From NCBI GenBank assembly GCA_964016875.1, contig OZ024724.1, positions 30,465,786 to 30,529,785 on the forward strand: a DNA stretch of 64,000 bases, written 5' to 3'. The notes beneath the pieces are model-generated. The model worked only from the letters and a program-made list of their open reading frames with translations, ran no database searches and was not told where the DNA came from. The stretch comes from Fallopia convolvulus (Eukaryota > Streptophyta > Magnoliopsida > Caryophyllales > Polygonaceae). Numbering within the stretch: position 1 is the first letter of the stretch; each line of letters starts with the position of its first letter. Positions 1 through 11,733 of this stretch are shown here, piece by piece. The position numbers and the translations under genes are program-made.

Positions 1-1257
1 TCGATATCTTTTTCACCCATTAATATTTTTGATTTTGTCAGCGCCATTATCTTCTTCTCAAAGTCACAGATCCATGTCCACCAGCTCCGCTCTATTTCAT
101 GGCCCGTGGAGCCGCCCCGAGCTAAAAATTATGGTTGTTGTTGTGCAAATCTAAAGAAGAGGAAGGATGAAGGTGACCGGTTCAGACTGAACGGTCTGGT
201 TCAGCCAAAAGCCCCTCGTTTTCATCTTGTTTGGTTCTTTAATCTAAGGTTTTATGGTCTCACCAATAAAGTTTCCATATTCCGAGTTCATCAATAAGGC
301 AAGTTCTAATACTTGCTCGGCTAAGTCAATTGTTTATTTGTTTGTGGAGTCTAAATAAACCTTGTTTGCGTATTTGATTTTTACATTTGATCTATTGTGG
401 AATTCATGCATGATAATATTACTTATATAATTACATGATCATTTATATTTTAACTAAGTTATGTACAATTATAATTCATATTCATGATTAGGTTATGTTA
501 TTAGACCACCTGGTTATATTGCATGATCTTAGTATGCTTTAACAACATCAATTACTTTAAGAACTTATATTTGGTTAAGTAAGTCTCCTTCTAATCTAAA
601 TTCATAATCAGGCTTGTCAAATGCGCCGATAAAAAATTGAAAGTAGGGCTTGGTGTTGTCCATTTTGACTATCTTCCCCTCTCCTAGAGCTCTGAGTATA
701 AAGAGATTGACCGAGACTCAATTAGTCGAATATACTTTTCGAAAATAAAGTTGTGTTCTTATTAAATAAACTAGATTTCTTTGTTCTATACTAAAAACAT
801 CACCATCATTGACCCAATGAGGCTCTAATGCAACGGAATCTAGGGGGTCAAGATGCGGGTACCCGTGCCTAATGGAAAGGGGCTACGCCCGATAGACCCA
901 CGAAAAACTGAAATTCAACTATGTGACAATAATAACTGAATTTAGTTAGAATACACCAAAATTGATATAAAGACTAAATCCATATCAAAGGCAGTGCATA
1001 AAAGCCAATGATCATGATCAGAGTATAAAATTACCCTAAGTTGCACTAGATAATATACATTAGGGTTGTGTGTGAACTTTTATGAATGATTTGCGACATA
1101 TGTGTGACTTTATAAAATCAACTAATACGTAAGTAGTGTAGGATAAGAAAAATTTACCAGCATCATCATTGTAAACATTTCTTTATAGAAACATTAATGG
1201 TTAATACACCATTAATGCTAGTGATAGTAGAATTAGTAGGAGTATTTAAGTGCACAT
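1..1257. other. non-coding flank, no gene recognised
   Basis: AT-rich sequence left of the outermost retrotransposon LTR. The only open frame of note (about 63 codons near 106-297) has no recognisable motif. I see no LTR ends, target duplications or RNA genes. It may be host intergenic DNA or an old, unrecognised element. Confidence 0.5.
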
Positions 1258-1286
1258 TGTAGGATCGTTAGTATGTCTAGGTTGCT
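1258..1286 (-). repeat. copia A LTR, outer fragment
   Basis: This 29-base piece ends in TTGCT, the duplicated target of gypsy A. It rejoins at 21250 (TTGCTGACCTC). Read across the insertion it aligns with the first bases of the copia B LTR at 24373 (CGTTAGTACGTCTAGG). Confidence 0.7.
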
Positions 1287-2432
1287 TAATACGTGACTGC
1301 CTCGGAATCTCCTTAGAAATCTCGTATAAGACCCACACGATCCCGATCTTGCATAGTAATCTCGTTTCAATCCTGAAATTGCTTCAAAGTTAATATCTTG
1401 TTGATCAAGTAACAAAACTGAATTGAATGATTGAATGAAAGGAACAATCTGAATTCTAGAGAAAATCAACTTGATAGTTCAAACGGATTGGCTCTAACGC
1501 TAAATCCAATTGATTAACTAGTTTGATCTTTAATAATCAAAGCTAGAACAATCCAATTGATCTAAACCAAAACTCAGATTCGAAAGCAAAGAAAGAGAGA
1601 GTTCGGAATTGATGAAGAACAAATGATGATGATGATTGGATTCCAATTGCAAGCACACGTGTGTATTTTTGGAGCCCAAGAGACAGACTAAACCAATTGG
1701 GTTTAATCTCTCTCAAGCTGATTTTTCATTAATCAATTTGCAAAGTATAAATAGTAGAATACAAGAGTCTTCCTTGGAGAGCAAGGCACCCCTATGGCCG
1801 GCCCTAATAGATAGAGAGAGGCCCATATCTTGCTTCCCAAGATATAATAAAATATCTAAAACTATAACAAACTAGATTCCCCTTAAATAAAATAAATCAT
1901 GACTGATTTATTTATTTAAGGAAAATATCCTAACAAACTCAAAATATCTTAAAGATAAAACAAACATAAGAGAGAGAATATTCAACCAACTTACATCAGC
2001 CTATTGATTGAATTTTCTACATTATTAAAATAAAAACACGCCCATAATAAAAATAATAAAGTTGATATTTTCCATATTTAGATTGGTCAAGTCAAAGGGT
2101 TGACTTTGACACATGTAACAACTTATCTCACCCGGTCACTTACTAAATTCAGCCCTAAAGTGAGACAAGCTAATACATGTTTCTAAATAAGGAAATAGTG
2201 TGTGAAACTCGGCCCATATAATTAATCCATTGAATCCGGGCTTAGTTGATGTCAAATGCACGTGACCCATCTTGTCTTGCTTGACTCTTCAACAACAGCT
2301 GCTAATCGAACTAAGATTGTTGTCGTACCTTGAATAATCTTCTTAGCTCGACTCCTTGTGATTGGTCCGTCAGAAGGCACTCGAATCAACTCATCGAAGT
2401 CGGTAGGACACATGGATGGCTTCACTGCATCA
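1287..2432 (-). repeat. gypsy A 3' LTR
   Basis: 1146 bp, matching 20111-21249 over its length with scattered substitutions and small indels. The minus-strand start is TGATGCAGTGAAGCC and the end is GTCACGTATTA, so the 3' terminus is TA rather than the usual CA. Positions 2252-2432 are coding: the last 60 or so codons of the polyprotein lie inside the LTR. A purine-rich stretch (AAGTGGAGGTGAA, minus strand) directly precedes it and could be the polypurine tract. Confidence 0.85.
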
Positions 2433-3660
2433 TTCACCTCCACTTGAGCTGAAATCGTCTCTGATTCGACGTCGGAATCAAAATCTGGCACATAAAGAGA
2501 TAGACCAGCCACATTAAACGTCGGATGGACACTATACTCACCAGGCATATCAATTTGATAGGCATTAGGGCCGATTCTTCTGATGAATCTAAAGGGTCCA
2601 TCTCCACACTGATCAAGCTTATTCTTCCTTTGGTGTGGGAACCTCTCCTTCCTAAGATGCACCCAAACAAGATCACCTTCCTCAAAGATCACTTGTTTTC
2701 ACCCCTTGTCAGCATGGGCCTTGTACTTCATTGATTTCCTCTCTAAATGCATTTTGGTTCTCTCATGTAGCTTCTTCACAAACTCAACCCTCTTGTCAGC
2801 TTCAAAGTTCTCTTTTCCCTTATATGGCTGAGGCGTCAAGTCCACTGGAGTCCTTGGATTCAGCCCATAAACAACCTCAAAAGGGGTCATTCTAGTAGCT
2901 GAATGGATTGACCTGTTATAAGCAAACTCCACAAAAGGCAAAACATCTTCCCAACGTTTGAGGTTAGCTTTAAGCATAGTTCTAAGTAAAACCCCTAACG
3001 TTCTATTTGTAACTTCAGTTTTCCCATCAGTTTGTGGATGACATGAGGTAGAAAATAACAACTTAGTTCCCAACATAGACCACAAACTTTTCCAAAAATA
3101 ACTCAAAAACTTGGCATCACGATTTGAAACAATAGAACAAGGAATGCCATGCAATCTAACAACTTCTTTAAAGAACAAATCAACAATATGCACAACATCA
3201 TTAGTCGTGTGACATGGAATAAAGTGAGCCATCTTGGAAAAACGATCTACTACCACAAAAATAGAATCTCTACCTTTCCTAGTTCTAGAGAATCCAACAA
3301 TGAAGTCCATAGAAAGGTCCTCCCAAGGTGAACCAGGAATAGGCAAGGGCTGGTACAAGCCATGCGGGTTAAGTCTAGATTTAGCTTTAGCACACACAAC
3401 ACAACTTTTGACAAATCTACGCACATAATTACTCATTTTTGGCCAATAGTAGTGTTCTTTTAAGCCTTATAAAGTCTTCTTTAGCCCTCTATGTCCTCTT
3501 GATTCATGAACCTCTTTAGTTAGAAGCCTACGTATACTAGATGAAGGTATGCATAATTTTCCAACTTTAAACAAATAACCATCATCAATAAAGTAGGAAT
3601 CTATTTCTCCCCTAGACATGCAATTCTTATAAATCTCAGCAAAGTGAGGACATAGAGGCT
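2252..3660 (-). pseudogene. gypsy A integrase (zinc-binding, core and C-terminal parts), broken
   Basis: Integrase inserts the cDNA copy into the genome. The minus strand shows the zinc-binding start in broken frame (VHESRGHRG, about 3500, then CVVCAKAK), the core with the first catalytic Asp in MDFIVG and the Glu in KTEVTNRTL, and a C-terminal part with FRFIRRIGPNAYQIDMPGEY and GPITRSRAKK. The second catalytic Asp, normally in SDRD, reads SNRD, a G-to-A change that should inactivate the enzyme. A stop separates the core (ending at 2699) from the C-terminal part (2252-2692). The tail lies within the LTR. I see no chromodomain motif. Confidence 0.85.
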
Positions 3661-3854
3661 TTTCTCCTTAGAGGCACTTTTGACCATCATCCCCGTTTTC
3701 GTCTCAACTGCACTGTGTGAAGTATCACTCGACACTTTTGACGATTTTGGAGGCTTTTCTCACCGGGCGCCGAGCGGTGCGCCGCTGCTTTAGCCAAAGC
3801 TTCGGCCTCCTCCTTCTCTTCCTTGGCACGCCTAAGTGCTCTAGCTTGGTCCCT
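3661..3854 (-). other. gypsy A deletion junction (RT and RNase H lost)
   Basis: Protease-side sequence rich in Lys, Glu and Ala (minus strand, from about 3854) runs straight into the start of the integrase domain near 3660. A complete gypsy element has about 1.5-2 kb of RT and RNase H here; none is present. I found no inserted element at the junction, so a simple internal deletion is the likeliest cause. Confidence 0.7.
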
Positions 3855-4448
3855 TCATACCTGGTCCTGTAAAACTTGTTGGGGCGACAATGGTAGAAGA
3901 GACACTCTCTTCCCGTCATAGTTAAACGAATAGGTATTAAGCATGCAATCATAAATAACTCTCATATCGAATAACCATGGTCTACCTAACAAGATATGAG
4001 TGCATTCCATGTTTACCACATCACACATGATATCATCAACATAATTAACAATGGAAACACGGACTAAGAATTGATGAGTAACTAGATTAGAACCATCTGA
4101 ATCGTTAATACCATTGAGACCATAACTAGTAGCCCTAGGTTGAGTTTGTAATTGGAAGTGATCAACTAACTTAGCATTAATGATGTTACAGCAGCTACCA
4201 CTATCAATTATCATGCATAACACTTGATTCTTCACAGTACACCTAGTATGAAAAATATTTTCCCTTTGATCTAGCCTAGGTGTTTCTTGTAAAGTAAGAG
4301 TATACATGGTTACCAAGGTTAAAGGTTGTTCGGTGCAATCTGGTTCTATGGCCTCCACGTATTCTTCTTCATGTCCATTCTCCTCCTCCACTTGATTTAG
4401 AGGTATTTCTTCATCACTCACATAGCCACCATTAGTGGTAAGGAGCAC
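3855..4448 (-). pseudogene. gypsy A aspartic protease region
   Basis: Retroviral-type aspartic protease that would mature Gag and Pol. The 197-codon frame contains MIIDSGSCCNII, with the DSG active site followed by the typical hydrophobic run, and downstream ILLGRPWLF, the second conserved protease motif. The start is arbitrary because the frame is part of a longer Gag-Pol separated by a stop from the gag frame at 4491. It is very similar in plan to the protease of gypsy C (45248-45628), so the two belong to one lineage. The downstream RT is missing. Confidence 0.8.
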
Positions 4449-4490
4449 TTGTTTCTGATTTGGACAATCCTTAGCATAATGACCTCTTCC

Positions 4491-5843
4491 TTAGTATTTA
4501 TAACAAACTATGTCACGTGACCTAAACTGCGTTTGAGGTGCATTTGTGGGACGTCTTTGGCCTTGAGAACCTGCTGGTTTTGGTGAGCTAAAAGCTCCCT
4601 TTTGCTGCATAGAAGGGTTAGAAGAATAAGAATTGGAATTTGAACTAGGATTAGGAGAATACCTCTTTGGTGCGTTCCAAGCTTCCTTCTTCTTCCTTTG
4701 TTGCTGCTCATAGAGTAGTTGGGCTGAATGCACTAATGCATTAAGATCCTTGATTTGTTGAATCTCAAGTGTGTCTTTAATGGATTGATTCATTCCAGCC
4801 ATGAATTGGGTCCTTAGAGACCTTTGGGAATGATGAATTCCAGCCTTGAAGCTCAAATCTTCAAGCTCATTGAAGTACTCAGTTGGAGACTTGGTTCCTT
4901 GTTTGCATTTGACAACTTTAAGCCACATGTGTTCGGTGTGTTCTTCTGGCACATACTTCTTTCTCATGACAAACTTCAGCTGACCCCAAGTTTCAATAGG
5001 TAGCAAGGCCTTTCGGATTCTATCTTCCTTCATTCGGAACCACCAATTTCTAGCGGTCCCAATAAAGTGAATAACAACAACAACAACTTTCTCCCATTCT
5101 TCACAGCCCATGTGATCTAGAATGAAGTTTGTAGCTTGTTCCCACTCTAGATACTTCTCCGGACTAAATGGCTCTATCTTGATCTTTATATCATGCTAGC
5201 CAATTTGATTGACATTTTGATTGTTGTTGTTGTTGTTGGCTGGCCTTTGTACTCCATAAGCCGGTGGAATATCTTCTACCACCTAAGCTTGGTTGTAAAA
5301 ATCATCAAGGGGAGGATGCCATGGGCGTCTTTCTTCCCTGGGATAGCCATAAGTCACATCATCAAAAGGATTGTTGTATTGTTGTTGTTGATGATGAGTG
5401 ACTTGGGGAAACCGAACTGATTGCTGAGTATAGAGTTGTTGGTGTGTAACCGGTTGTTGACTCGCCCCGTTGCCTCTTCGTCTACCTCGGCTTCCACTAG
5501 GTGAGTATTGGCCAGGTAGCTCGTGTTCTTTGTTGTAGCTAGCAAGCACATCATGCTCTTCATCTTCTACATGTTGTTTGCCTTTGTTGCTAGTTGAGGC
5601 ATTATTCGGGTCACTAGAAAGGTCAATTGTAGGGGCAACTTTTTGACTTGCTTTAGATGCTTCAATCAATGTGGCAAGTTGCTCTTCAATACGCTGCATT
5701 CTCGGGTTGAGCGCCGCAGTTGCGACTTCCGCATCTCGTTGTTGCCCATCTCTTATGCTCTCACTAGTGGAAAACCTAATGAAGTCGATTGCCTCCTTAG
5801 TGAGATTCAATTCAGCCGGGTTAGGCTCAGTTGGAATCACCAT
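4491..5843 (-). pseudogene. gypsy A gag, with internal stops
   Basis: Gag forms the virus-like particle. The first frame (5843 to 5283) is polar and Gln/Asn-rich; the second (5111 to 4491) holds the retrotransposon gag core (GTARNWWFRMK, then EYFNELEDLSFKAGIHH). The two are separated by stops between 5282 and 5112. At the 3' end the zinc knuckle reads CYKY, stop, GRGHYAKDC, so the second Cys is changed and a stop follows. Met at 5843 is the natural start after the leader. A full gag of this kind would be about 450 codons; here it is non-functional. Confidence 0.8.
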
Positions 5844-6000
5844 TGTCCTGAAACAAGCAAGAAAACGAGAGAGTAGTGTGTTCTAAAGCAAATCAGAACA
5901 AGCAATATCACACCTTAATCAAGCCAAAACTTGCCTTAAATCAATCCAATCAACTAATTCAGTTTTTCGGGTTGAAAAGACGGAGTAAAGGTGTAGATAT
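5844..6000 (-). other. gypsy A leader, 3' part
   Basis: Untranslated leader just before gag. It ends at GATAT (5996-6000), the target duplication of the Retand-like insertion, and resumes at 19067. Confidence 0.7.
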
Positions 6001-6808
6001 TGATGATGTCCAAAATGGTAAAATAGGAGGTGAGCCCGGGACACATAGAATAAACAGATCCAACGGGACTCCCAAGGTGGATTCTGAGGCCCACAACCAT
6101 ACTCGTCATTTAATTTAACAAAATTCCTATCTCCGCGAGGTCTTCCCATACCTTGAAACGAGGTCTCAATCTCGTAACCGAGCCTACTAACACGCCCGCC
6201 CACCCGGACCATTCAGCTGGAGCCGCTTACCTTAACCAATTATCGGCTGCCTCACCTCCGGACCAATCAAGAGCCCGGATCTCGGGCGTCCCACATCGGA
6301 CAATGATCAAAATCCGACTCTCTAATTCCCTATAAATAGAGGAGAACCTCGTAGATAGAAGGGGTTGAAAAAACATCTTGAACTCAAGAACTATCTTGCT
6401 CGTTGAAGATCGACGTGATTGAAACATCGTCAAACGACCTCGCTATAGACAAGTGAAGTCCACAAAAAGACTTCAAGTCACACAAGGCCCTCGCTCACAT
6501 CAAAGACCTCGCTACACAATCTCGCAAGCCACCTTCACCACACTCTCAGCTCAGCCTCGCGCCAAGATCTGTCAAGCGACACCTAGGGGGTAGAATCACA
6601 AAGCAACTAGGAAATCTCAAACATTGTTAGATCGAGGTATCAGATACTCGTAGGAGGTCTAGGGTGTAAATCTCGTTCGTTTATAAGCCTCCTATGCTCA
6701 TAACATCGTTGTAAGAAAACCATAAATAAAGAAGCAAGTGTTTGCACAATCGAATATAATAATCTCGTTTCTTGTCTTTTAGCGAATGGTTTATGTTGGG
6801 TTTCATCA
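6001..6808 (+). repeat. Retand-like 5' LTR
   Basis: 808 bp, TGATGATGTCC...GGGTTTCATCA. It contains a good TATA box, TATAAATA, at 6331-6338. The same place in the 3' LTR (about 18590) reads TATTAATA. The two LTRs differ at many scattered positions, so the insertion is clearly older than copia P. Confidence 0.92.
6331..6338 (+). promoter_or_regulatory. TATA box in Retand-like 5' LTR
   Basis: TATAAATA within CCCTATAAATAGAGG, about 470 bases before the LTR end. It is suitably placed for the element's transcription start. Confidence 0.6.
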
Positions 6809-6828
6809 CAGGCGCCGTCTGTGGGAAC
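6809..6828 (+). promoter_or_regulatory. Retand-like primer-binding site
   Basis: The LTR end CATCA is followed by CAGGCGCCGTCTGTGGGAAC. GGCGCCGTCTGTGGGAA is the kind of primer site seen in Tat-type gypsy elements. I did not verify which tRNA it pairs with. Confidence 0.7.
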
Positions 6829-6843
6829 TTCTTCATCCTAAGT

Positions 6844-7838
6844 AGTTTCCCGATTTGTGCAAACCTTGGCATTGAACCCCTGAAAATGGCTTTCCCAAAC
6901 AACGTTTTCCCCAACACCCTGATAACATGCCCGAGACCCCGCAATGGATGGTCACGGGCCCTCCGGGATGTCCATTCGTGGTCCCTCCGGGCTGGACGTA
7001 CAACGCCCCACAGAACCCCCACCCATTCCAAGGGTATGAATAAGGAGGTGCACCAACGATCACGTATCCATACTCGGGTTACGTACAGTACCAGTCGGGA
7101 CTCGCCCCCCATACATCCCTATCCCCGCTCCGGGCCAACCCCACTCCGAGTATATACCCGCGTACGTCCCCGGGCATATGCCAGGGCAAAAGACATCCAC
7201 CAACGGTTCGTCAACGAAGAGACCTCCCCGGGACCCAATGTACGAGACCCAATGTAGATCTCACGATCCCGTTCGCGACGTTCAAGGACGCGAGACACAA
7301 AGTTGTCCAAAACAGCAAGGAGTGCTATGCACCCCATGAAGTCGAGTTCGCGCCGCCAATCCGTCGAGGTCGGGTACCATAACCCTTTCGTGACCGAGAT
7401 CCAAGAGGCACCTATTCCCAAAGGTCTCCACTGGCCACAAATAGGGCTCTACGACGACACGGCCGACCCCTAGGACCACATGAAACACTTCGCCGTCCAG
7501 ATGAATGTCAACGCCTACAATGATGCCATTTTCTATTGTATCTTCCCGACAACACTGGACAAGGTCGCGATGACGTGGTTCATAACCCTCAAGATAGAGT
7601 CGGTGACCTCGTTCTCTCAATTGTGTGAATCCTTCATCGAACACTTCAACGGCTTAAGGAAGCGTAAGAAGAACATGCGGGATCTCCGCGGTATTGAGCA
7701 GGGAGAGAACGAGCTGTTGGGCACCTTTTTCACGAGGTTCACCACCGCGGTCGCAGAGATCATACACATCGACGAGGCATCGGTGCGAGACCGAAAACCG
7801 ACAAGGTAATCGTCGCCGAGGCTAAAGGGAAGGCAAAA
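6844..7838 (+). pseudogene. Retand-like gag, degenerate
   Basis: Gag region broken by several frameshifts and stops. A Pro-rich stretch near 6930-7020 (TPQWMVTGPPG type) is followed by stops. The recognisable gag core lies in the frame 7480-7809: MKHFAVQMNVNAYND, TTLDKVAMTWF and FIEHFNG match the retrotransposon gag family. No CCHC zinc knuckle is visible. The frame ends at 7809 and the protein would continue in the next ORF after a frame change. Confidence 0.75.
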
Positions 7839-9984
7839 GTGGCCACACCGGCCGCAATGGAGGCGTATGTTACGCAGACCCATAACCCCGTCAACTACAA
7901 TAACAATAACAACATCAACAGAAACAACAATAGGAACAACAACAACAACGACAACAGGAATAACCACCACTATAACAACCGCGGTGGTGACGGTGGAGGT
8001 TGGAGCTGCTTCGGCGGGAAACCACGAGGTTATAGAGGCAAGGGCGGCCCCGCGTACAACCCGAATGAAAAAGGGCGCGCCAACCCCGCATCGGGGGCCA
8101 ACGCCGTGCAGCAAGGCCCGAGCGAAGCTCGGGCCAACTACGTCGAGCAACAAGCTCCCGCGAAGCAGGCGCGGTCTGGGCAGACGGCAACACCCGACGG
8201 ATACATCCATACCATCTCGGGTGGACCCTCGTTGGCCGAGTCAAGCGAGGCGAAGAGAAAAAGGTACGCGAGGGCAAGCCACCATGAGCCCTTGGTATTC
8301 AGCGTTGCCCAGACCTCGCGGTCCCATGTAGGCTTGGGCTTCACCTCCGAAGATGCCGAGGGACTCCACATGCCGCACTCGGACCCTTTGGTGGTGCACG
8401 CTCAAATCGGCTCAAAAATGGTGAAGCGAGTGCTGGTGGACACGGGGTCCTCCGTGGACATTATGTACTACGACGCTTTCGAGCTATTGGGCATGTCTAA
8501 GACATCCCTAAAACCCTATGCTGGGAAGCTCACCTCCTTCTCGGGGAACGAGGTCGACGTCGCCGGATTCATAGACCTTTGGGTGACACTGGGCACCGGA
8601 TCAACAAGGAGAACCGAGATGGTGGAATTCACGGTTGTACACCTGCCTTCGGTGTACAATGTAATCATCGGGAGGGTCTCCCTGATGATGGTCCAGGCGG
8701 TGGTATCAATCTACGACCTCAAAATGAAATTCCCCATCGATGACGGGGTTGGGGAAGTAAAAGGCAACAAAGAAGAGGGTCGCGTTTGCTATGCGACCTC
8801 GGCAAAACAAAAATGCCCGGTGTTTATGGTGGAATCCCCCAACGAGGCCGACCTAGAGGTCCGAGACTCCACGATCCCTACCCCTGAGGTAGAGAGAAGG
8901 GTAATATTCCCCTTCGAGAGCAAATCCGAGAAAATCTACCTAGGAGAATGTCTCTCCGGGAAGTCGGCAACATCACTAGAAGCCCTGCTTGCTACGTCCC
9001 ACAACGTGTTCACTTGGACCGCAAAGGACCTCCGCGGTGTCCCACGAACCATGGCCCAACACTCTTTAAACGTCAATGTCACCACTCGCCCTGTGGTGCA
9101 TCGACGAAGAAAGATGAATGAGGAAAGGGCAAACGCTGCAAATGACGAGGTGGCGAAGCTGCTGGCTGCGGGATTCATCGGCGAGGCACATTACCCAAGA
9201 TGGCTCTCCAACGTCGTGTTGGTCAAGAAGGCCAACGGCAAGTGGCGGATGTGCGTGGACTTCAAGGACCTCAACAAAGCATGCCCCAAAGATAGCTATC
9301 CCCTGCCCTCGATCGACGAACTCGTTGATTCAACCGCGGGGCATAGGGTCTTGAGTTTCCTCGACGCATACTCGATGAATCCGCATGACGAGGAAGAGAC
9401 ATCCTTCATCACGCAGCGAGGGACGTACTGCTACAAGGTCATGCCCTTTGGCCTTAAAAACGCTGGGGCCACCTTCCAGCGTCTCATCGACTGGGTCTTC
9501 AAAAACCACCTGGGGAGAAATGTGTCAGCTTACGTCGACGACATTATGGTGCGGAGAAAAAGCCCCGAAGAACATTTTGTCGATCTCGCCGAGGTCTTCG
9601 CTACCCTCAAGCACAACCATCTCAGCCTAAACCCCGAGAAGTGCGTCTTTGGCGTATCATCGGGGAAGTTCTTAGGCTTCATGATCAGCGAGCGCGAGAT
9701 CGACGTCAACCCCGCCATGGTCGAGTCGATCCTCTCAATGAGTTCGCCAAGATCTCGAACTGAGTTACAGTGGCTCAACGACTATGTAAACTATCTAGGG
9801 AGGTTTTGCTCCCGTTTGGCGGACAAATCCCTTCCCTTTTCGCTGCTCTCAAGAAAAACGACAAGTTCGTTAGGGATGAGGGGCTCGAGGTTGCTTTCTC
9901 TGAGTTGAAGACCTTCTTTTCGAAACTCCCCACATTGTCGCCTCCATTGGCGGGCGAAGACTTGCAACTATACGTGGCAGTAGC
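7839..9984 (+). pseudogene. Retand-like gag tail, protease and reverse transcriptase
   Basis: Open to 9908, then frameshifted near 9770-9900 and continued to the hAT insertion. It starts with an Asn-rich, Gly/Arg-rich gag tail. The protease active site VLVDTGSS is near residue 201. RT motifs follow: GKWRMCVDF (about 467), LPSIDELVD, the palm Asp in FLDAYS, MPFGLKNAGATFQRL, and AYVDDIM (about 566). After FLDAYS the usual GYNQI-type residues are missing (DAYS runs straight into MNPHDEE), an in-frame loss of about 6-7 residues from the palm that should inactivate the enzyme. RNase H is interrupted at 9984 by the hAT. Confidence 0.88.
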
Positions 9985-10823
9985 CAGGCCCATCGGAGAG
10001 GGTGTGCAACCAGTTCATTTCGGGGCCCTGTTCAACCGTATACGTGGCAGTATACGGTTGATCAGGGCCCCGAAATTTTAGCGTATACGGTTGAACAGGG
10101 CCCCGAAATTTTAGGGGCCCCAAATTTAATAACGTAATATATACAATAAAGGTTGAACATGTGTAGATATTACATCTTGTCCCAGTGGAGTTTGGAAGAT
10201 GGGGCGCTCCATAATTTTTGTTTTGAATCGAGTTCGATTCCGGCTTCCAGCATAATTTTCTTTTGCTTCAAATATTACTGGGCCCGTTTGCATTTCATTT
10301 TTCTTGAAACGGGCCTCCTAGTTTTAAGAATTCTAACTCATTGGTAATTTTTAATTTCCCTTTCAAATTAGTTTTCCAATTTTTTCAAATATATATGAGC
10401 CTTTAATTTTTTATGTCAATTTTATTTATCATTGTCAATATATTAACTGTTAAATTTTTTTGTTATTTGATTTATAAACGCTCATTTCCGAAAATATCCA
10501 ATTTTTTGTAATTAACTATAATTTGTAAAAGTAATTTGAATTTCCCTATCACCTTAATATAAATAGTTAATTATAATAATTTTTGTATAGCTTTTCGAAC
10601 ATAATTACTGAGTAAATATAATATAGAAAAATTGTTTAATTAAAAATACTTAACCGACTGTTTATGATATGGTTATGGTTTACCAAATTAAAAAATTAAA
10701 AATATATTTAGTAAAATTATGATCATATATATATATATATATATCTTTGAGCAACAATTTATTATAAAGATCTAACTATTTTAGATTTGGCACAGGGCCC
10801 CCAAAATGAACGGGACGACCCTG
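9985..10823. mobile_element. small non-autonomous hAT-like element
   Basis: 839 bp with no coding capacity, splitting the RT-RNase H region. It is flanked by a perfect 8-bp duplication GCAGTAGC (9977-9984, 10824-10831), the hAT target size. The ends begin CAGG and, from the other side, CAGGGTCGTCCC. Just inside both ends the sequences GTTCATTTCGGGGCCCTGT and GTTCATTTTGGGGGCCCTGT are inverted copies, with a short extra stretch on the left. The interior is strongly AT-rich. A 22-base arm is repeated three times near the left end. Confidence 0.8.
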
Positions 10824-10831
10824 GCAGTAGC

Positions 10832-11722
10832 GCGGTGCTGACCAGAGAGACCATGCACCCAATATACTTTGTAAGTCATGTGCTCCAGCCTGCGGAGTAG
10901 CGATACTCCCCGGCGGAGAAGATGGCGTTGGCAGTTGTGATCGCCGCAAGGCACCTACGCCCTTACTTCCATGTATATCCCATTCAGGTCTTCTCCGACC
11001 TCCCACTTCGATAAATCCTCCACCAACCTGCCCTCTTCGGGAGAATGACGAAGTGGGCAGTCGAGCTCTCCGAGTTCGACATTAGCTACCTCCCAAGGAC
11101 CGCGATGAAGGGGCAGGCCCTCTCCGACTTCATGGTGGAGGTCACCTTCCCTGAAACTGACGCGAGCTCGGAGGAGTGGAAGGTATTCGTGGACAGCTCA
11201 CGATGTGATGCCGGTGGCGGGGCTGGTGTACTCCACGCTGATCCCTCGATCGAGACGGAGTATGCCCTTAACTTTGCCTTCGATGCCACCAACAACGAGG
11301 CCGAGTATGAAGCCATGATCGCCGGAGTAGAGATGTCGCTCCTTAGTGGAGCTCGCAAGATCAGGGTCTACACCGACTCCGAGCTGGTTGATCGCCAGCT
11401 CAACGGACAATACGACACCAGAACGGGGTTCCTGCCCGCGTACCTAGAGAAAGTCAAGGCCTTGGTGTCGTGCCTAGAAACCTTCGCGGTGGAGTCCATC
11501 CCACGAACCTCGAATACAAAGGCGGATGCTCTCGCAAGGTTGGGATCTGCCCTTTCCTTGGAAGTGGGGAACCGTGTGATGGTGGAAAGAAAACTCTCGC
11601 AGAGTGTGACTAGCGAGGTTCTCTCCGTTACTAATGAGGATTGGAGGATCCCGATAACACGGTACGTGGACAGTGGTGTCCTCCCAGAGGACCCTGCACA
11701 GGCTAGGAAACTGAAAATGTAG
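10832..11722 (+). pseudogene. Retand-like RNase H region
   Basis: After the hAT the pol reading resumes as AVLTRE, HPIYFVSHVLQPAE, then a stop, then RYSP and ALAVVIAARHLRPYF, the tail of the RT-linked RNase H. The frame 11045-11722 adds a second RNase H-like domain: FVDSS near residue 48, NNEAEYEA near 84 and YTDSELVDRQL near 109 supply the Asp, Glu and Asp of the active site. This archaeal/plant-type second RNase H is typical of the Tat lineage. FVDSS replaces the more common FVDGS. The role would be removal of the RNA template and primer. Confidence 0.82.
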
Positions 11723-11733
11723 GCAGCCCGCTG

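Noticed and set aside
106..297. 63-codon ORF near the left edge
   Set aside because: No domain, no conserved context, probably chance.
7617..8210. 197-codon minus-strand ORF opposite Retand-like gag
   Set aside because: It is a shadow of the Asn-rich gag tail (a Val-rich run opposite AAC repeats).
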